A stretch of 64,000 nucleotides of DNA from Acidobacteriaceae bacterium (GTDB lineage: Bacteria > Acidobacteriota > Terriglobia > Terriglobales > Acidobacteriaceae): the NCBI GenBank assembly GCA_027449965.1, contig DAIDKP010000026.1, forward strand, positions 186,001 to 250,000, written 5' to 3'. The notes below the pieces were generated by a model. That model ran no database searches, was not told where the DNA came from, and saw only the letters and a list, made by a program, of their open reading frames with translations. Numbering within the stretch: position 1 is the first letter of the stretch; every line of letters starts with the position of its first letter. Positions 49,564-59,110 of this stretch are shown here, piece after piece. The position numbers and the translations under genes are program-made.

Positions 49564-50067
49564 TCAGCGGCCTGGTACGGGTTCCTGAGTCGCCTCTGGC
49601 CAGTCTACCTGCGCCATCTGTGCGCCTTCGATGCGCTCCAGGCGGACTCTTTCAACCCCGATACGACGGAACCCCAGCGCGTGCGCAGCAGCGTAGGAGA
49701 GATCGACGATGCGCCCGGGAGCGATGGGTCCGCGGTCGTTGACGCGTACCATGATGGAGCGATGGTTGGTGAGGTTGGTGACCTTGATCAGAGAACCGAT
49801 GGGAAGGGTGGGGTGAGCGCAGGTCAGTAACGTACGATCAAACGGCTCACCGCTTGCAGTGGGGCGACCCTGAAATCGATCGCGACCATACCAGGAGGCG
49901 CGTCCTACCTGTGTCCAGGTATGAGACGATTCAGTTTTTTTTGCACGCTGTCGATGAGCGCCCGTCGAAGCTGGAGTTGAGGAACCGGCCACCGCAGCAA
50001 GAAGAACGAAGATCGAAGTGGTCCAACCCAGATTCATGGCAGACCGCTTGGCTGAAATACTTAACAT
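49564..50067 (-). CDS. rlpA: Septal ring lytic transglycosylase RlpA family
   Basis: GRASWYGRDRFQGRPTASGEPFDRTLLTCAHPTLPIGSLIKVTNLTNHRSIMVRVNDRGP. Confidence 0.93.
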   Translation of the reverse strand: MLSISAKRSAMNLGWTTSIFVLLAAVAGSSTPASTGAHRQRAKKTESSHTWTQVGRASWYGRDRFQGRPTASGEPFDRTLLTCAHPTLPIGSLIKVTNLTNHRSIMVRVNDRGPIAPGRIVDLSYAAAHALGFRRIGVERVRLERIEGAQMAQVDWPEATQEPVPGR

Positions 50068-50430
50068 TCTTTAACTATGGGAACATATCGCCGCCAAACA
50101 TTCAAGGCATCCGGGGTAACACAGTGGCTATTTGCGCTCTAAACTGCTGAAGAATCAGGTTCTATATTTTTCTGGGCCATGGCGCGAGCTGTTTGAAAAC
50201 AGGACATATTCTCGAATTTAGGTCATGTGAGATTGCTCAAAGGTCACAAGTTATGGTCCTGTGACTTGCAGAAGTTATGTGGAAAGCTTCCGGTGCGCAA
50301 GTGCTGATGTTTGCTGGAATAGTCATGCAGCGAGGTTATGAAAGTTGACTTGCAAGAGCGCGTGCAGGCACAGAATCTGTCTACAAAATCATCAGAGTCT
50401 GTGTGTGATGGGAGCAGCGACCATGCCGTT

Positions 50431-50844
50431 TTATGGACGCTGGGGCAGAGTATTTTCCGCAACAGGCAAAAAGCGACGAAGGTAGTTGAGCGGGTCTTTG
50501 CAAATGACCATCTGCTGCAGGTGATATTGCCAGGCATCGGTCTTGGTAGTGCGCCGTGTGAACGGTCGTCGCGTGACGGTTACGAATTCGCCGTAGCGAT
50601 TTTTTTGTGTGTAGGTTTTGGTGGGGACCATGATGTGCATCTGTTCGCCAGGCTTCCAGATCGCCCTGGCAAATTCATGGGAGTAGAGCAGCGCGATGTA
50701 GCGGCTCTCTTGTGTGAGATGACGGATGGCTTCGCCCGGACCCGGCCATTGCGGATCGATGTAGACCTGATACCAGCTTTGCAAATCGAATCCGTTGGTC
50801 TGTGCGAGCTTCAGGCCCATGATCAGAATTTCGATTCGCTTCAT
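50431..50844 (-). CDS. Hypothetical protein (137 aa)
   Basis: Coherent ORF MKRIEILIMGLKLAQTNGFDLQSWYQVYIDPQWPG...; no family recognised. Confidence 0.55.
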   Translation of the reverse strand: MKRIEILIMGLKLAQTNGFDLQSWYQVYIDPQWPGPGEAIRHLTQESRYIALLYSHEFARAIWKPGEQMHIMVPTKTYTQKNRYGEFVTVTRRPFTRRTTKTDAWQYHLQQMVICKDPLNYLRRFLPVAENTLPQRP

Positions 50845-50970
50845 CGTGGATTCACCGAAGGGGAAGGATTGTTTCTGAGGATGAAATCTGCAGCCTGAAT
50901 GCGGGCATGATCTATATTAACGAATCTGCGCTCGCCGCCAGCTTTGCTGTTCGTTTTAAGATGAGTGCAG

Positions 50971-52218
50971 ATGATTCAAGATCATGAGCACCCCAGATCA
51001 GTAAGTTCGTTCCTCCAGCGAGCGAGCACTTGTTTCGGATGGCTGCTGCTGTTTTGCGTAGCAGCGCATAGCGCTTTCGCGCAGATACACAGCGACCCTC
51101 TGAATCAGAATCCAGAGGTGAGAAGCGCCTTTCAGCACTTTTACAACCTGGATTATCCGGTTTGCATTGCAGCGATGGAGACGGTGAAAGCACAGCATCC
51201 TGGCGATCCGGAGGCAACGACGCTGCTGCTCGAAGCGGTGGTGTTTCAGGAACTCTATCGCCAGGACTTGCTGGACACAACTTTCTATGCGACGGACGGA
51301 TTCCTGACCGGTAAACATCCCACGCCCGAGAATGCTGCGGTGCGGAATCAAGTTTTTTCATTGGAAGATGAAGTGGAGCGCGAGTCTGATGCGAGGTTGC
51401 AGCGGAACCCTCGCGATGTGGATGCGTTGTATGCGCGTGGCTGGGCGCGGAGTCTTCGTTCGACATACATTGCCATGGTCGAGCGGTCATTTGGCACGGC
51501 GTTTCATCTGGCGCTCCAAGCGCACAGCGATGAGGCGCATGTGTTGCAGATGGACCCGAACTATGTGGATGCGGAACTGGTGGTGGGCACCTATCAGTAC
51601 GTGATTGGCGCGCTGCCCTTTGCTTTCAAGCTGATCTTTGGATTTGCCGGCATCACAGGGTCAAAGACGCGCGGAATGCAACTGCTGCAGGACGACGCGG
51701 CGCGCGGGCCGATGACGAAGGTGGAAGCGGCGACGGTGATTGCGCTGTTTCTGCGCCGCGAAGGGAAGTATGCGCAGGCTATCGCCGTGGTGCAGTCGCT
51801 GGAGTCACGCTATCCGCATGATTTTCTGTTTGCGCTGGAAGAGGCAAATTTGCGCAAGGACGCAGGACAGGGGATGGTGGCCGTAGCGGCTTATCAAAAG
51901 CTGGTGGCGGAAGCCGATGATCCGAAGTATTTCCCTTCAGCTCATGTGGAGCTTGCATATTTTGGGCTGGGCGAGGCACTGAAAGGGCAGCGACACTTTA
52001 CGGAAGCCGCTGCCGCGTATGAACACGGGGCATGGCTGCCGGCGACAGGTGCGGAGTTGAAGCGGCGTTCGCTGGTGGCCGCCGGCAAGGCACGGGATTT
52101 GGCCGGGGAGCGCTCGCTTGCAATTCGCGACTATCAGGCGGCCATCGACAACGGCGGTCCGGATACGACGCAGGGACAGTTGGCTCGACGACTGTTGCGC
52201 TCGCCGTATCGCGAGTAA
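50971..52218 (+). CDS. Secreted TPR-like repeat protein
   Basis: Signal-peptide-like N-terminus ending AFA; tetratricopeptide-like helices. Start approximate (track start 50965). Confidence 0.78.
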   Translation: MIQDHEHPRSVSSFLQRASTCFGWLLLFCVAAHSAFAQIHSDPLNQNPEVRSAFQHFYNLDYPVCIAAMETVKAQHPGDPEATTLLLEAVVFQELYRQDLLDTTFYATDGFLTGKHPTPENAAVRNQVFSLEDEVERESDARLQRNPRDVDALYARGWARSLRSTYIAMVERSFGTAFHLALQAHSDEAHVLQMDPNYVDAELVVGTYQYVIGALPFAFKLIFGFAGITGSKTRGMQLLQDDAARGPMTKVEAATVIALFLRREGKYAQAIAVVQSLESRYPHDFLFALEEANLRKDAGQGMVAVAAYQKLVAEADDPKYFPSAHVELAYFGLGEALKGQRHFTEAAAAYEHGAWLPATGAELKRRSLVAAGKARDLAGERSLAIRDYQAAIDNGGPDTTQGQLARRLLRSPYRE

Positions 52219-52317
52219 ATTTTCCGGGATGGTTGGGAGCGGGGCAGGGAACTTTTGAAGCTCGATGCTCGTATGCTCTTATGGTCGGGAGCGCCGACTT
52301 GAAAAGGATGGTTTGCG

Positions 52318-52623
52318 ATGAACAACTTTTGCAGTGCCTGCGGTTCTTCGGTTCCTGCCGATGCTCGATTCTGCCCTGCCTGCGGCGCTGGCACCCGCTT
52401 TGCGCAGCCAGCAACGGCCACGCGCCAGCTTTTTCGCCCGCTGTATGACCGCCGCATCGCTGGCGTTTGTGCAGCGATGAGCCGCGCGTGGGGCTGGGAT
52501 ATTGGTCTGCTGCGCGTGTTGACGGTCATTTGCGGCATCTTTCTTTTTCCGCTGACGGAAATTGTCTACCTTGCCTGCTGGATTGGGATTCCGGAAGAGC
52601 TGCCAGCGCAACCCATGCTGTAA
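52318..52623 (+). CDS. Zinc-ribbon plus PspC domain protein
   Basis: CSACGSSVPADARFCPACG followed by LYDRRIAGVCAAMSRAWGWDIGLLRVLTVICGIFLFPLTEIVYLACWIGIPEE. Confidence 0.9.
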   Translation: MNNFCSACGSSVPADARFCPACGAGTRFAQPATATRQLFRPLYDRRIAGVCAAMSRAWGWDIGLLRVLTVICGIFLFPLTEIVYLACWIGIPEELPAQPML

Positions 52624-52798
52624 ACGAGATAGAAAACCCGGCCATATTCTGAAGGGATGCCGAGAGGCAATCCGCAGTTCTGCTATCGTCTATAGGAAGC
52701 AATTTGATTTTTACGATTTGCATATAGGCAGAGACGTGGCGTACGCATCAGGATTGCACGGATCAGGATCACACAGGTCGAGGTTGCAAACATCAGGG

Positions 52799-54085
52799 TT
52801 GGCATCTTCCCGGCCATTTCAGTACAAGATCGTCTCTGGGCGCGGAGAAGAGTTGCACTGTGGTCCAGTACGGCTGGCTTCGCTGGCTGAGCGATTTGGT
52901 ACTCCGTTGTATGTCTATAGCGCTGACCAGATGCTGGAGCGTCTGACGCTGTTCGAGCGCGCTCTGTCTGATCGTGACCATCTGCTTTGCTATGCGGTCA
53001 AGGCCAACTCCGCGTTGGCTCTGCTTCGGCTTTTTGCGACGCATGGAGCGGGATTTGACATTGTCTCCGGCGGGGAGTTGGAACGTGTGCGCACGGCCGC
53101 ACCAGAGGCGCTGGATCGTGTTGTTTTTTCTGGCGCGGGCAAGACATCTGACGAGCTGGATCTTGCGCTGAAGGCCGAGATTCTGTCGTTCCAGGTGGAA
53201 AGTGAAGCGGAGCTGGCGTTGCTGGCCCAGCGCGCTGCCAGGATGAGGCGCAGGGCGCGCTTTTCACTTCGAGTCAATCCTGATGTCTTTGCCGAGACGC
53301 ATCCCTATATTTCGACCGGGCTGAGCGAGCACAAGTTTGGAATTCCGATTGCGCAGGCGCGAAGGATCTATCGCGCGGCGCGGGAGCAGCGCTGGCTGGA
53401 GGCGCATGGCGTGAGCGTTCACATCGGCTCACAGATCCGTTCGGCGGAGCCTTTTGGTGCGGCGATGGCTCGTGTGGCGCGTCTGGTGCGCGAGCTGGCT
53501 GAGGATGGCATTCCACTGCATAGCGTGGACGCCGGCGGTGGGTTGGGCATTGATTATGAGGATGGTTCGAGCTTTGATGCTGCAGCCACAGTGCGGGAGT
53601 ACATCGAGTCGATGGAAACGGCGCTGGCTGGGTTGAAGGTGAGACTGGTACTGGAGCCGGGACGGTTTCTGGTGGCACAGTCTGGAGCGCTGCTGACGCG
53701 CGTCTTGTATGTGAAGAAGAATGGCCGGAAGACATTTGTGATTACAGATGCGGGCATGAACGACCTGATCCGCCCGGCGCTCTATCAGGCCTGGCATGAG
53801 ATTGTGCCGGTTGAACCGAGACGGGGACGCCGGAGCACGGTGGATGTGGTTGGTCCGGTTTGCGAATCCGGAGATTTCTTTGCCCGGGATCGTCGGCTGG
53901 CTCCGTTGAAGCCGGGCGATCTGGTGGCGATTCTGGATGCGGGAGCGTATGGTATGGCGCAAAGCTCGAACTATAACTCGCGCCCGCGTCCCGCAGAGGT
54001 GCTGGTGACGGGAAGAAATGCAAGGATGATTCGTCGACGAGAGACAGTGACGGATTTATTTGCACCTGAGCTGGGGCTATCGTGA
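52799..54085 (+). CDS. lysA: Diaminopimelate decarboxylase
   Basis: FGTPLYVYSADQML; CYAVKANSALALL; GAGFDIVSGGELERV; GAYGMAQSSNYNSRPRPAEVLV. Start codon (TTG at 52799) is a guess; frame open from 52562. Confidence 0.92.
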   Translation: MASSRPFQYKIVSGRGEELHCGPVRLASLAERFGTPLYVYSADQMLERLTLFERALSDRDHLLCYAVKANSALALLRLFATHGAGFDIVSGGELERVRTAAPEALDRVVFSGAGKTSDELDLALKAEILSFQVESEAELALLAQRAARMRRRARFSLRVNPDVFAETHPYISTGLSEHKFGIPIAQARRIYRAAREQRWLEAHGVSVHIGSQIRSAEPFGAAMARVARLVRELAEDGIPLHSVDAGGGLGIDYEDGSSFDAAATVREYIESMETALAGLKVRLVLEPGRFLVAQSGALLTRVLYVKKNGRKTFVITDAGMNDLIRPALYQAWHEIVPVEPRRGRRSTVDVVGPVCESGDFFARDRRLAPLKPGDLVAILDAGAYGMAQSSNYNSRPRPAEVLVTGRNARMIRRRETVTDLFAPELGLS

Positions 54086-54321
54086 TTGAGGATAAGTTGC
54101 ATAAATAATTGAAAATAAGAATCTTACAATGATATTCGCGTTAGGGCTTTCGTCGACGGCCGGGCTTGTGTTTTTCTATGAAAATTGGTACTCTGAATGA
54201 GTTGAATGTATGAGGGGTTGTAGAGTTATGCAGCCATCCCCCGGCGGACCCCGAAGCATCGTTCACTTCATAATCAAGCCAGCGAAGAAACACTACCCCT
54301 TGAAAAGAGGACATCTTATTC

Positions 54322-54549
54322 ATGGCAAAACGTCGCGGAAATCCCAATTGGGGTAAGCCCGAACCGATCGGCCCTGTGGTTCCAACCGTCACATCGTTTG
54401 AGCAGATTGTGAAAGAGTTCAAGCTGACTCCGGATCAATATATCCGTTCGACACGCCTGCGTGAGTGGGCGCGCAGGAATCGCAACTCGAAGTACATTCC
54501 GGAGGCGCTGCTGGAGGCCTGGGGCTTCGAGATCGAGTCCACTTTGTAA
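54322..54549 (+). CDS. Small conserved-looking hypothetical protein (75 aa)
   Basis: GAAAAGAGGA RBS upstream of ATG 54322; MAKRRGNPNWGKPEPIGPVVPTVTSFEQIVKEFKL...; followed by an intrinsic terminator. Confidence 0.75.
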   Translation: MAKRRGNPNWGKPEPIGPVVPTVTSFEQIVKEFKLTPDQYIRSTRLREWARRNRNSKYIPEALLEAWGFEIESTL

Positions 54550-54575
54550 TTCTTTTTCAGGTTTTTTGCGAATGG

Positions 54576-54618
54576 AAGGCGCTTTGCGGATTTGCCGCCA
54601 AGCGCCTTTCTTCTTTGC
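54576..54618 (+). terminator. Intrinsic terminator
   Basis: AAGGCGCTT-T-GCGG-ATTTG-CCGC-C-AAGCGCCTT followed by TCTTCTTT. Confidence 0.8.
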
Positions 54619-54657
54619 CGCAGGCTGGGCGACAATAGGGGCTGGGAGTTGATCGGG

Positions 54658-55863
54658 ATGACGACGGAAACCATGCTGGACGAAGCGGCGACAATCTACT
54701 CACCGTTTGTGGATGTACCTACGGCGCTGGATGAGATTCGCGCCGGACGGATGCTGATTGTGGTGGATGACGAGGATCGTGAGAACGAAGGTGATCTGAC
54801 GCTGGCGGCGCAGTTTGTGACTCCCGAGGCGATCAACTTCATGGCTCGCTTTGGACGTGGGTTGATCTGTCTGACGCTGACGGAGGATCGCGCTGACTAT
54901 CTGAGTCTGCCGCCGATGACGCAGACGAACTCCTCGCGTTTTGGCACAGCCTTTACGGAGTCGATTGAAGCGCGAGAGGGTGTGACGACCGGTATCTCCG
55001 CGCATGATCGAGCGCATACGATTCGGACGGCGATTGCGCCACAATCGACGGCTGCAGACCTGGCACGTCCGGGGCACGTGTTTCCGCTGCGCGCGCGTCG
55101 TGGCGGAGTGCTTGTGCGCGCTGGACAGACTGAAGCATCGGTGGATCTTGCGCGGCTGGCAGGGCTGGAACCGGCAGGAGTGATCTGCGAGATCATGAAC
55201 GAGGACGGAACGATGGCGCGCGTTCCGGACCTGATTCAGTTCTGTGAGCAGCATGGGCTGAAGATGCTTACTGTGGCGGAACTGATTCGCTATCGTCTGC
55301 AAAACGAGCGCTACATTCGTCGCGTGGGACAAAGCGAACTGACGAATCGGTTTGGCAAGTTTCGTCTGATTGCGTATGAGAGCGAGATCAACGGCGGCGA
55401 GAGTCATCTGGCGCTCGTGCATGGCCGGATTGACGAACCGGAATCGTGTGTTGCAGCGGCCAAGCCGGTGCTGGTGCGCGTTCACACGCGCTGCACTGCG
55501 GGCGATATCTTTGCCGCAGATTGTCGTTGCCGACAGATGCTGGATGCTTCGATGCGCGCAATCGTCAAGGAAGGCTGCGGGGCGATTCTTTACCTACACA
55601 ATACCAGCCGCGGTTTTGAGTGGTCGGGCCAGGGTGTTGAACTTCAGATGCTGCTGCATCCGGAGTTGCGAGCTGCCGAGGAGAACGAGGATCGTCATCG
55701 CAGGATTGTGCGCGCGGTGGGTTTGGGCGGGCAGATCCTCAGCGATCTGGGCATTCATCGTATCCGCATTCTTTCGAATACGCCGATGCACGTTCCTGCG
55801 TTGCAGGGGTTTGGCCTGGAGATTGTGGAGCAGGTGCCAGTTCCACTGGACTTCGACTGCTGA
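54658..55863 (+). CDS. ribBA: Bifunctional 3,4-dihydroxy-2-butanone-4-phosphate synthase / GTP cyclohydrolase II
   Basis: [60 protein letters not shown]. Confidence 0.93.
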   Translation: MTTETMLDEAATIYSPFVDVPTALDEIRAGRMLIVVDDEDRENEGDLTLAAQFVTPEAINFMARFGRGLICLTLTEDRADYLSLPPMTQTNSSRFGTAFTESIEAREGVTTGISAHDRAHTIRTAIAPQSTAADLARPGHVFPLRARRGGVLVRAGQTEASVDLARLAGLEPAGVICEIMNEDGTMARVPDLIQFCEQHGLKMLTVAELIRYRLQNERYIRRVGQSELTNRFGKFRLIAYESEINGGESHLALVHGRIDEPESCVAAAKPVLVRVHTRCTAGDIFAADCRCRQMLDASMRAIVKEGCGAILYLHNTSRGFEWSGQGVELQMLLHPELRAAEENEDRHRRIVRAVGLGGQILSDLGIHRIRILSNTPMHVPALQGFGLEIVEQVPVPLDFDC

Positions 55864-55893
55864 GGGATGAAGCTGCGGAGATGGCTGCGTGTT

Positions 55894-56352
55894 TTAGGAA
55901 CTCGTTGAAATTCGCCTGATTGCAGCAGTTCTGTTGGGGATTTGCATTTCTTTCCGCTGAAAATCTGTATGCATTGCGGTTCGGACCGCTGTTTCCAGGG
56001 GGCTGCGAGCCTCCGGGAAGATCTCCGGAGGCCTGCAACCATCCTTCAGGCGCACGAACCAGCGAAACAACAGGTTGTAGTCGATCTGCTCGACCAGCAG
56101 CCGCTCCGAGCGCACTGAGTAGAACACCTGCAACAACTGGGCACGAAGAATGTACTCCAGCGCGGTCGAAGGACGGCCAGAGTCGGCATACAGCGTATCA
56201 AACTCTGCGTCCAACCTCCGCAACACCATGTCCGTCAACTCACGAACCGCACGCAGTGGATGGCCCTGCGGCACCCGCTGCTCCAATGAAACAGAGCTGA
56301 ACATCCCGTCCTGAATCCGCTCGTCTCCACGCATACTCGTTAAACGCTCCAC
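55894..56352 (-). pseudogene. Truncated IS5/IS1182-family transposase N-terminus
   Basis: MRGDERIQDGMFSSVSLEQRVPQGHPLRAVRELTDMVLRRLDAEFDTLYADSGRPS...LLQVFYSVRSERLLVEQIDYNLLFRWFV; catalytic downstream part absent. Confidence 0.88.
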
Positions 56353-56400
56353 CCCTTGTGGATCGCCGCAAAATCGATGCCTATTTCAACAAGTTCCTAA
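55894..56400 (-). mobile_element. Internally deleted IS5/IS1182-like element with terminal inverted repeats
   Basis: Left end TTAGGAACTCGTTGAAAT (55894) and right end ATTTCAACAAGTTCCTAA (to 56400): 18-bp TIRs with one mismatch, enclosing the transposase N-terminus. Confidence 0.82.
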
Positions 56401-56962
56401 GTGCGCCAATCCACGCGGGCCGATCGCTACCTTCCCTGGGAATCGTACGACAACTGACGACGGCAGTGTGACGATGGACCCGGTACACCAGATCATTCGC
56501 ACGCTGGCTTCCTATTGTAGTCAGATTAGCTTTCCGCCTCCTGTTCCGAAGCAGTGGTCTGCTGCGCTCCTCGCTATTTCAGCGCTGAGATGCGGGATAC
56601 GTTCTACACGGGCGAATACATATCGTAACCCAATGCTTGTGATCGTCAGAGAAGCCGTGCCAGCTGGCCGGTGGTAACGACCATGACCTACAGACCGATA
56701 GATCGGAAAGCAAGCAGTGACGGATTGCGAAGCAGGTTGTGGCGCTCGAAGAATCGGTACGAAGAAACGGAAAAGTTCATAGCATTTAGCGTCTATCCAG
56801 AATGTCTCTCTGGTAGATTTTCTGTCTCATGGGCGGCTCATGCTAGCATCGATTCCAACGTTCCGATTGGTATCGCGCCGGGTTGCTCATTGCTGATCGC
56901 TACTCGTTTCAACTCTTCGTTTGGATCGCGTACATCTCGATCTTTCATCGGTATCACTATGA

Positions 56963-59059
56963 ATGGGGGCCTGCTTGCTGACTGCATCTTTCTCTCGTTT
57001 TTCCGTATGCTTTTCATCGACACATAGAGTGACACGTGCAGTCTTGCGAAGTGTGACGCATTGCGTTGCCTGTCTGTCGGCGCTGATGCTGATCTGTGGA
57101 GCGGTGGTTTCGCCGGCGCAGACATCGACGGAAGGCGCGGCTGCGAGCGCTGCCTTTGATCCACGTGTGACCTTTGCTCCTTTGACGCTGCCTGATCCGG
57201 TGAATATCTACCGCTCGAGCAATGGCGCGCCCGGGCCAAACTACTGGCAGAACCGTGCCGATTATCAGCTTCATGCCACGCTGGACACGGTGGGAAAAGA
57301 GCTGCGAACGACGGAGACGATCACCTATACCAACAACAGCCCGGACTTGCTGCCGAGCGTGTGGCTCCGGCTGGAGCAGAATATCTATCGTCAGGATTCG
57401 CGAGCGCACATTGTGTTGAGCGGAATGATGGGCAGGCGCAGGCGCGGTGCGGCGCAGCAGGGTGAGCAGGCTACACCGGAGAAGACGTGGAGCGATGGTT
57501 TCATCTTCGACTCGGTGAAGATAGAACAGGGTAAGACGCTGGTAAAGGCCGATTATCTGGTAAGCGATACGCGAATGCAGATTCGGCTGCCGGAGCCACT
57601 GCGCGGGCATGGTGCGCAACTCCGCATTCACATTACATATCACTATGCGATTCCGGGAATCTGGGGCGGTCGTACGTCTTGGGGCAAATCGGCACAGGGC
57701 GATATTTATGACATGGCGCAGTGGTATCCGCGGATGGCCGTGTATGACGATCTGCGCGGGTGGGATACGCTGCCGTATCTGGGCAACGAATTTTATCTAG
57801 AGTATGGCGATTTCGACTATTGGGTGACGGCGCCGTGGAATATGATCGTGGCCGGTTCCGGGCAACTGATGAATCCTGCCGAGGTGCTGACAAAGACAGA
57901 GATGGAACGGCTGACCGAGGCGCGAAGCAGCGACAAGACGATCTATATTCGCAAGCCGTCGGAGGTGAACGATCCGACGAGCCGACCGAAACAGCAGGGA
58001 ACGCTGACGTGGCACTTTCACATGGACCAGACCCGTGATGTGGCCTGGAGCGCTTCGCCGGTTTTTGTGTGGGACGCGGCGCGGATCAACCTGCCTCATG
58101 GCAAGACGGCGCTGGCGATGAGCGTCTATCCGCCGGAGAGCGTGGGCGCTGACGCATGGGATCGTTCGACTGAGTATGTGAAGGATACTGTGGAGCGATT
58201 TTCGCGGAAGTGGTATCCGTATCCGTGGCCGGCTGCGATCAACGTGGCGGGATTTTCAACCGGGATGGAGTATCCGGGAATTGTCTTTGACGGCGTACCA
58301 GACAAGGGGAAGTTCCTCTTCTGGGTGACGGCCCATGAGATTGGCCATGACTGGTTTCCGATGATCGTCGGATCGAACGAACGGCGGCACGCGTTCATGG
58401 ATGAAGGCTTCAACACATTCATTGATATCGGGGAGTCAGCCGAGTTTGGCGGCGGCAAATTCGGACCCAAGCGTGATTCGGAGTATTCGGCAGGTGGTGA
58501 GCCTGCGGATATGATTCTGAAGGTGTTGGACGACCCATCAGCTCCGACGCTGATGATGCCTGCGGACGCGTATCCGTGGCAGCTGGGCCATCCTATCAGC
58601 TACTTCAAGGGCGCATATGGAATGGTCCTTTTGCGCGAGCAGATTCTGGGGCCGCAGCGCTTTGACTGGGCGTTTCGCAAGTACATTCGCGACTGGGCAT
58701 TCAAGCATCCTTCACCTTCCGATTTCTTTCGCGAGATGCAAAGCGAAGGCGGCGAGGAGTTGAACTGGTTCTGGCGCGGCTGGTACATGAACAACTGGAG
58801 GTATGACGTGGCCGTGGAGAAGATTGACGGCGACGCCGTAACACTGCGCAATCTTGGCCAGCTCGTTTTGCCGACGCCAGTCGAGGTGAGCTTCCGGGAC
58901 GGGACAAAGACGCGCGTGGTGCTGCCGGTGGAGACGTGGCTGAAAAGCGGAACCTACTCGTGGTCAGGCGAGAAGCCGATTGCCTCCGTGGTGGTCGATC
59001 CGGATCATGTGTTGCCCGACGACAATCGCACGAACAATCAACTCAGTGCGCATGAGTGA
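56963..59059 (+). CDS. M1 family zinc metallopeptidase
   Basis: TAHEIGHDWFPMIVGSNERRHAFMDEGFNTF (HExxH-x18-E) plus secretion-signal-like N-terminus. Confidence 0.92.
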   Translation: MGACLLTASFSRFSVCFSSTHRVTRAVLRSVTHCVACLSALMLICGAVVSPAQTSTEGAAASAAFDPRVTFAPLTLPDPVNIYRSSNGAPGPNYWQNRADYQLHATLDTVGKELRTTETITYTNNSPDLLPSVWLRLEQNIYRQDSRAHIVLSGMMGRRRRGAAQQGEQATPEKTWSDGFIFDSVKIEQGKTLVKADYLVSDTRMQIRLPEPLRGHGAQLRIHITYHYAIPGIWGGRTSWGKSAQGDIYDMAQWYPRMAVYDDLRGWDTLPYLGNEFYLEYGDFDYWVTAPWNMIVAGSGQLMNPAEVLTKTEMERLTEARSSDKTIYIRKPSEVNDPTSRPKQQGTLTWHFHMDQTRDVAWSASPVFVWDAARINLPHGKTALAMSVYPPESVGADAWDRSTEYVKDTVERFSRKWYPYPWPAAINVAGFSTGMEYPGIVFDGVPDKGKFLFWVTAHEIGHDWFPMIVGSNERRHAFMDEGFNTFIDIGESAEFGGGKFGPKRDSEYSAGGEPADMILKVLDDPSAPTLMMPADAYPWQLGHPISYFKGAYGMVLLREQILGPQRFDWAFRKYIRDWAFKHPSPSDFFREMQSEGGEELNWFWRGWYMNNWRYDVAVEKIDGDAVTLRNLGQLVLPTPVEVSFRDGTKTRVVLPVETWLKSGTYSWSGEKPIASVVVDPDHVLPDDNRTNNQLSAHE

Positions 59060-59110
59060 TCGATGCGAATTCCGAGCCTGGCTGCGGAGCAGTCTGGTAG
59101 AGTGAGAGGC

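Noticed and set aside
50338-50898. 186-aa plus-strand ORF
   Set aside because: Overlaps the more coherent minus-strand 137-aa ORF; composition less convincing, though not fully excluded.
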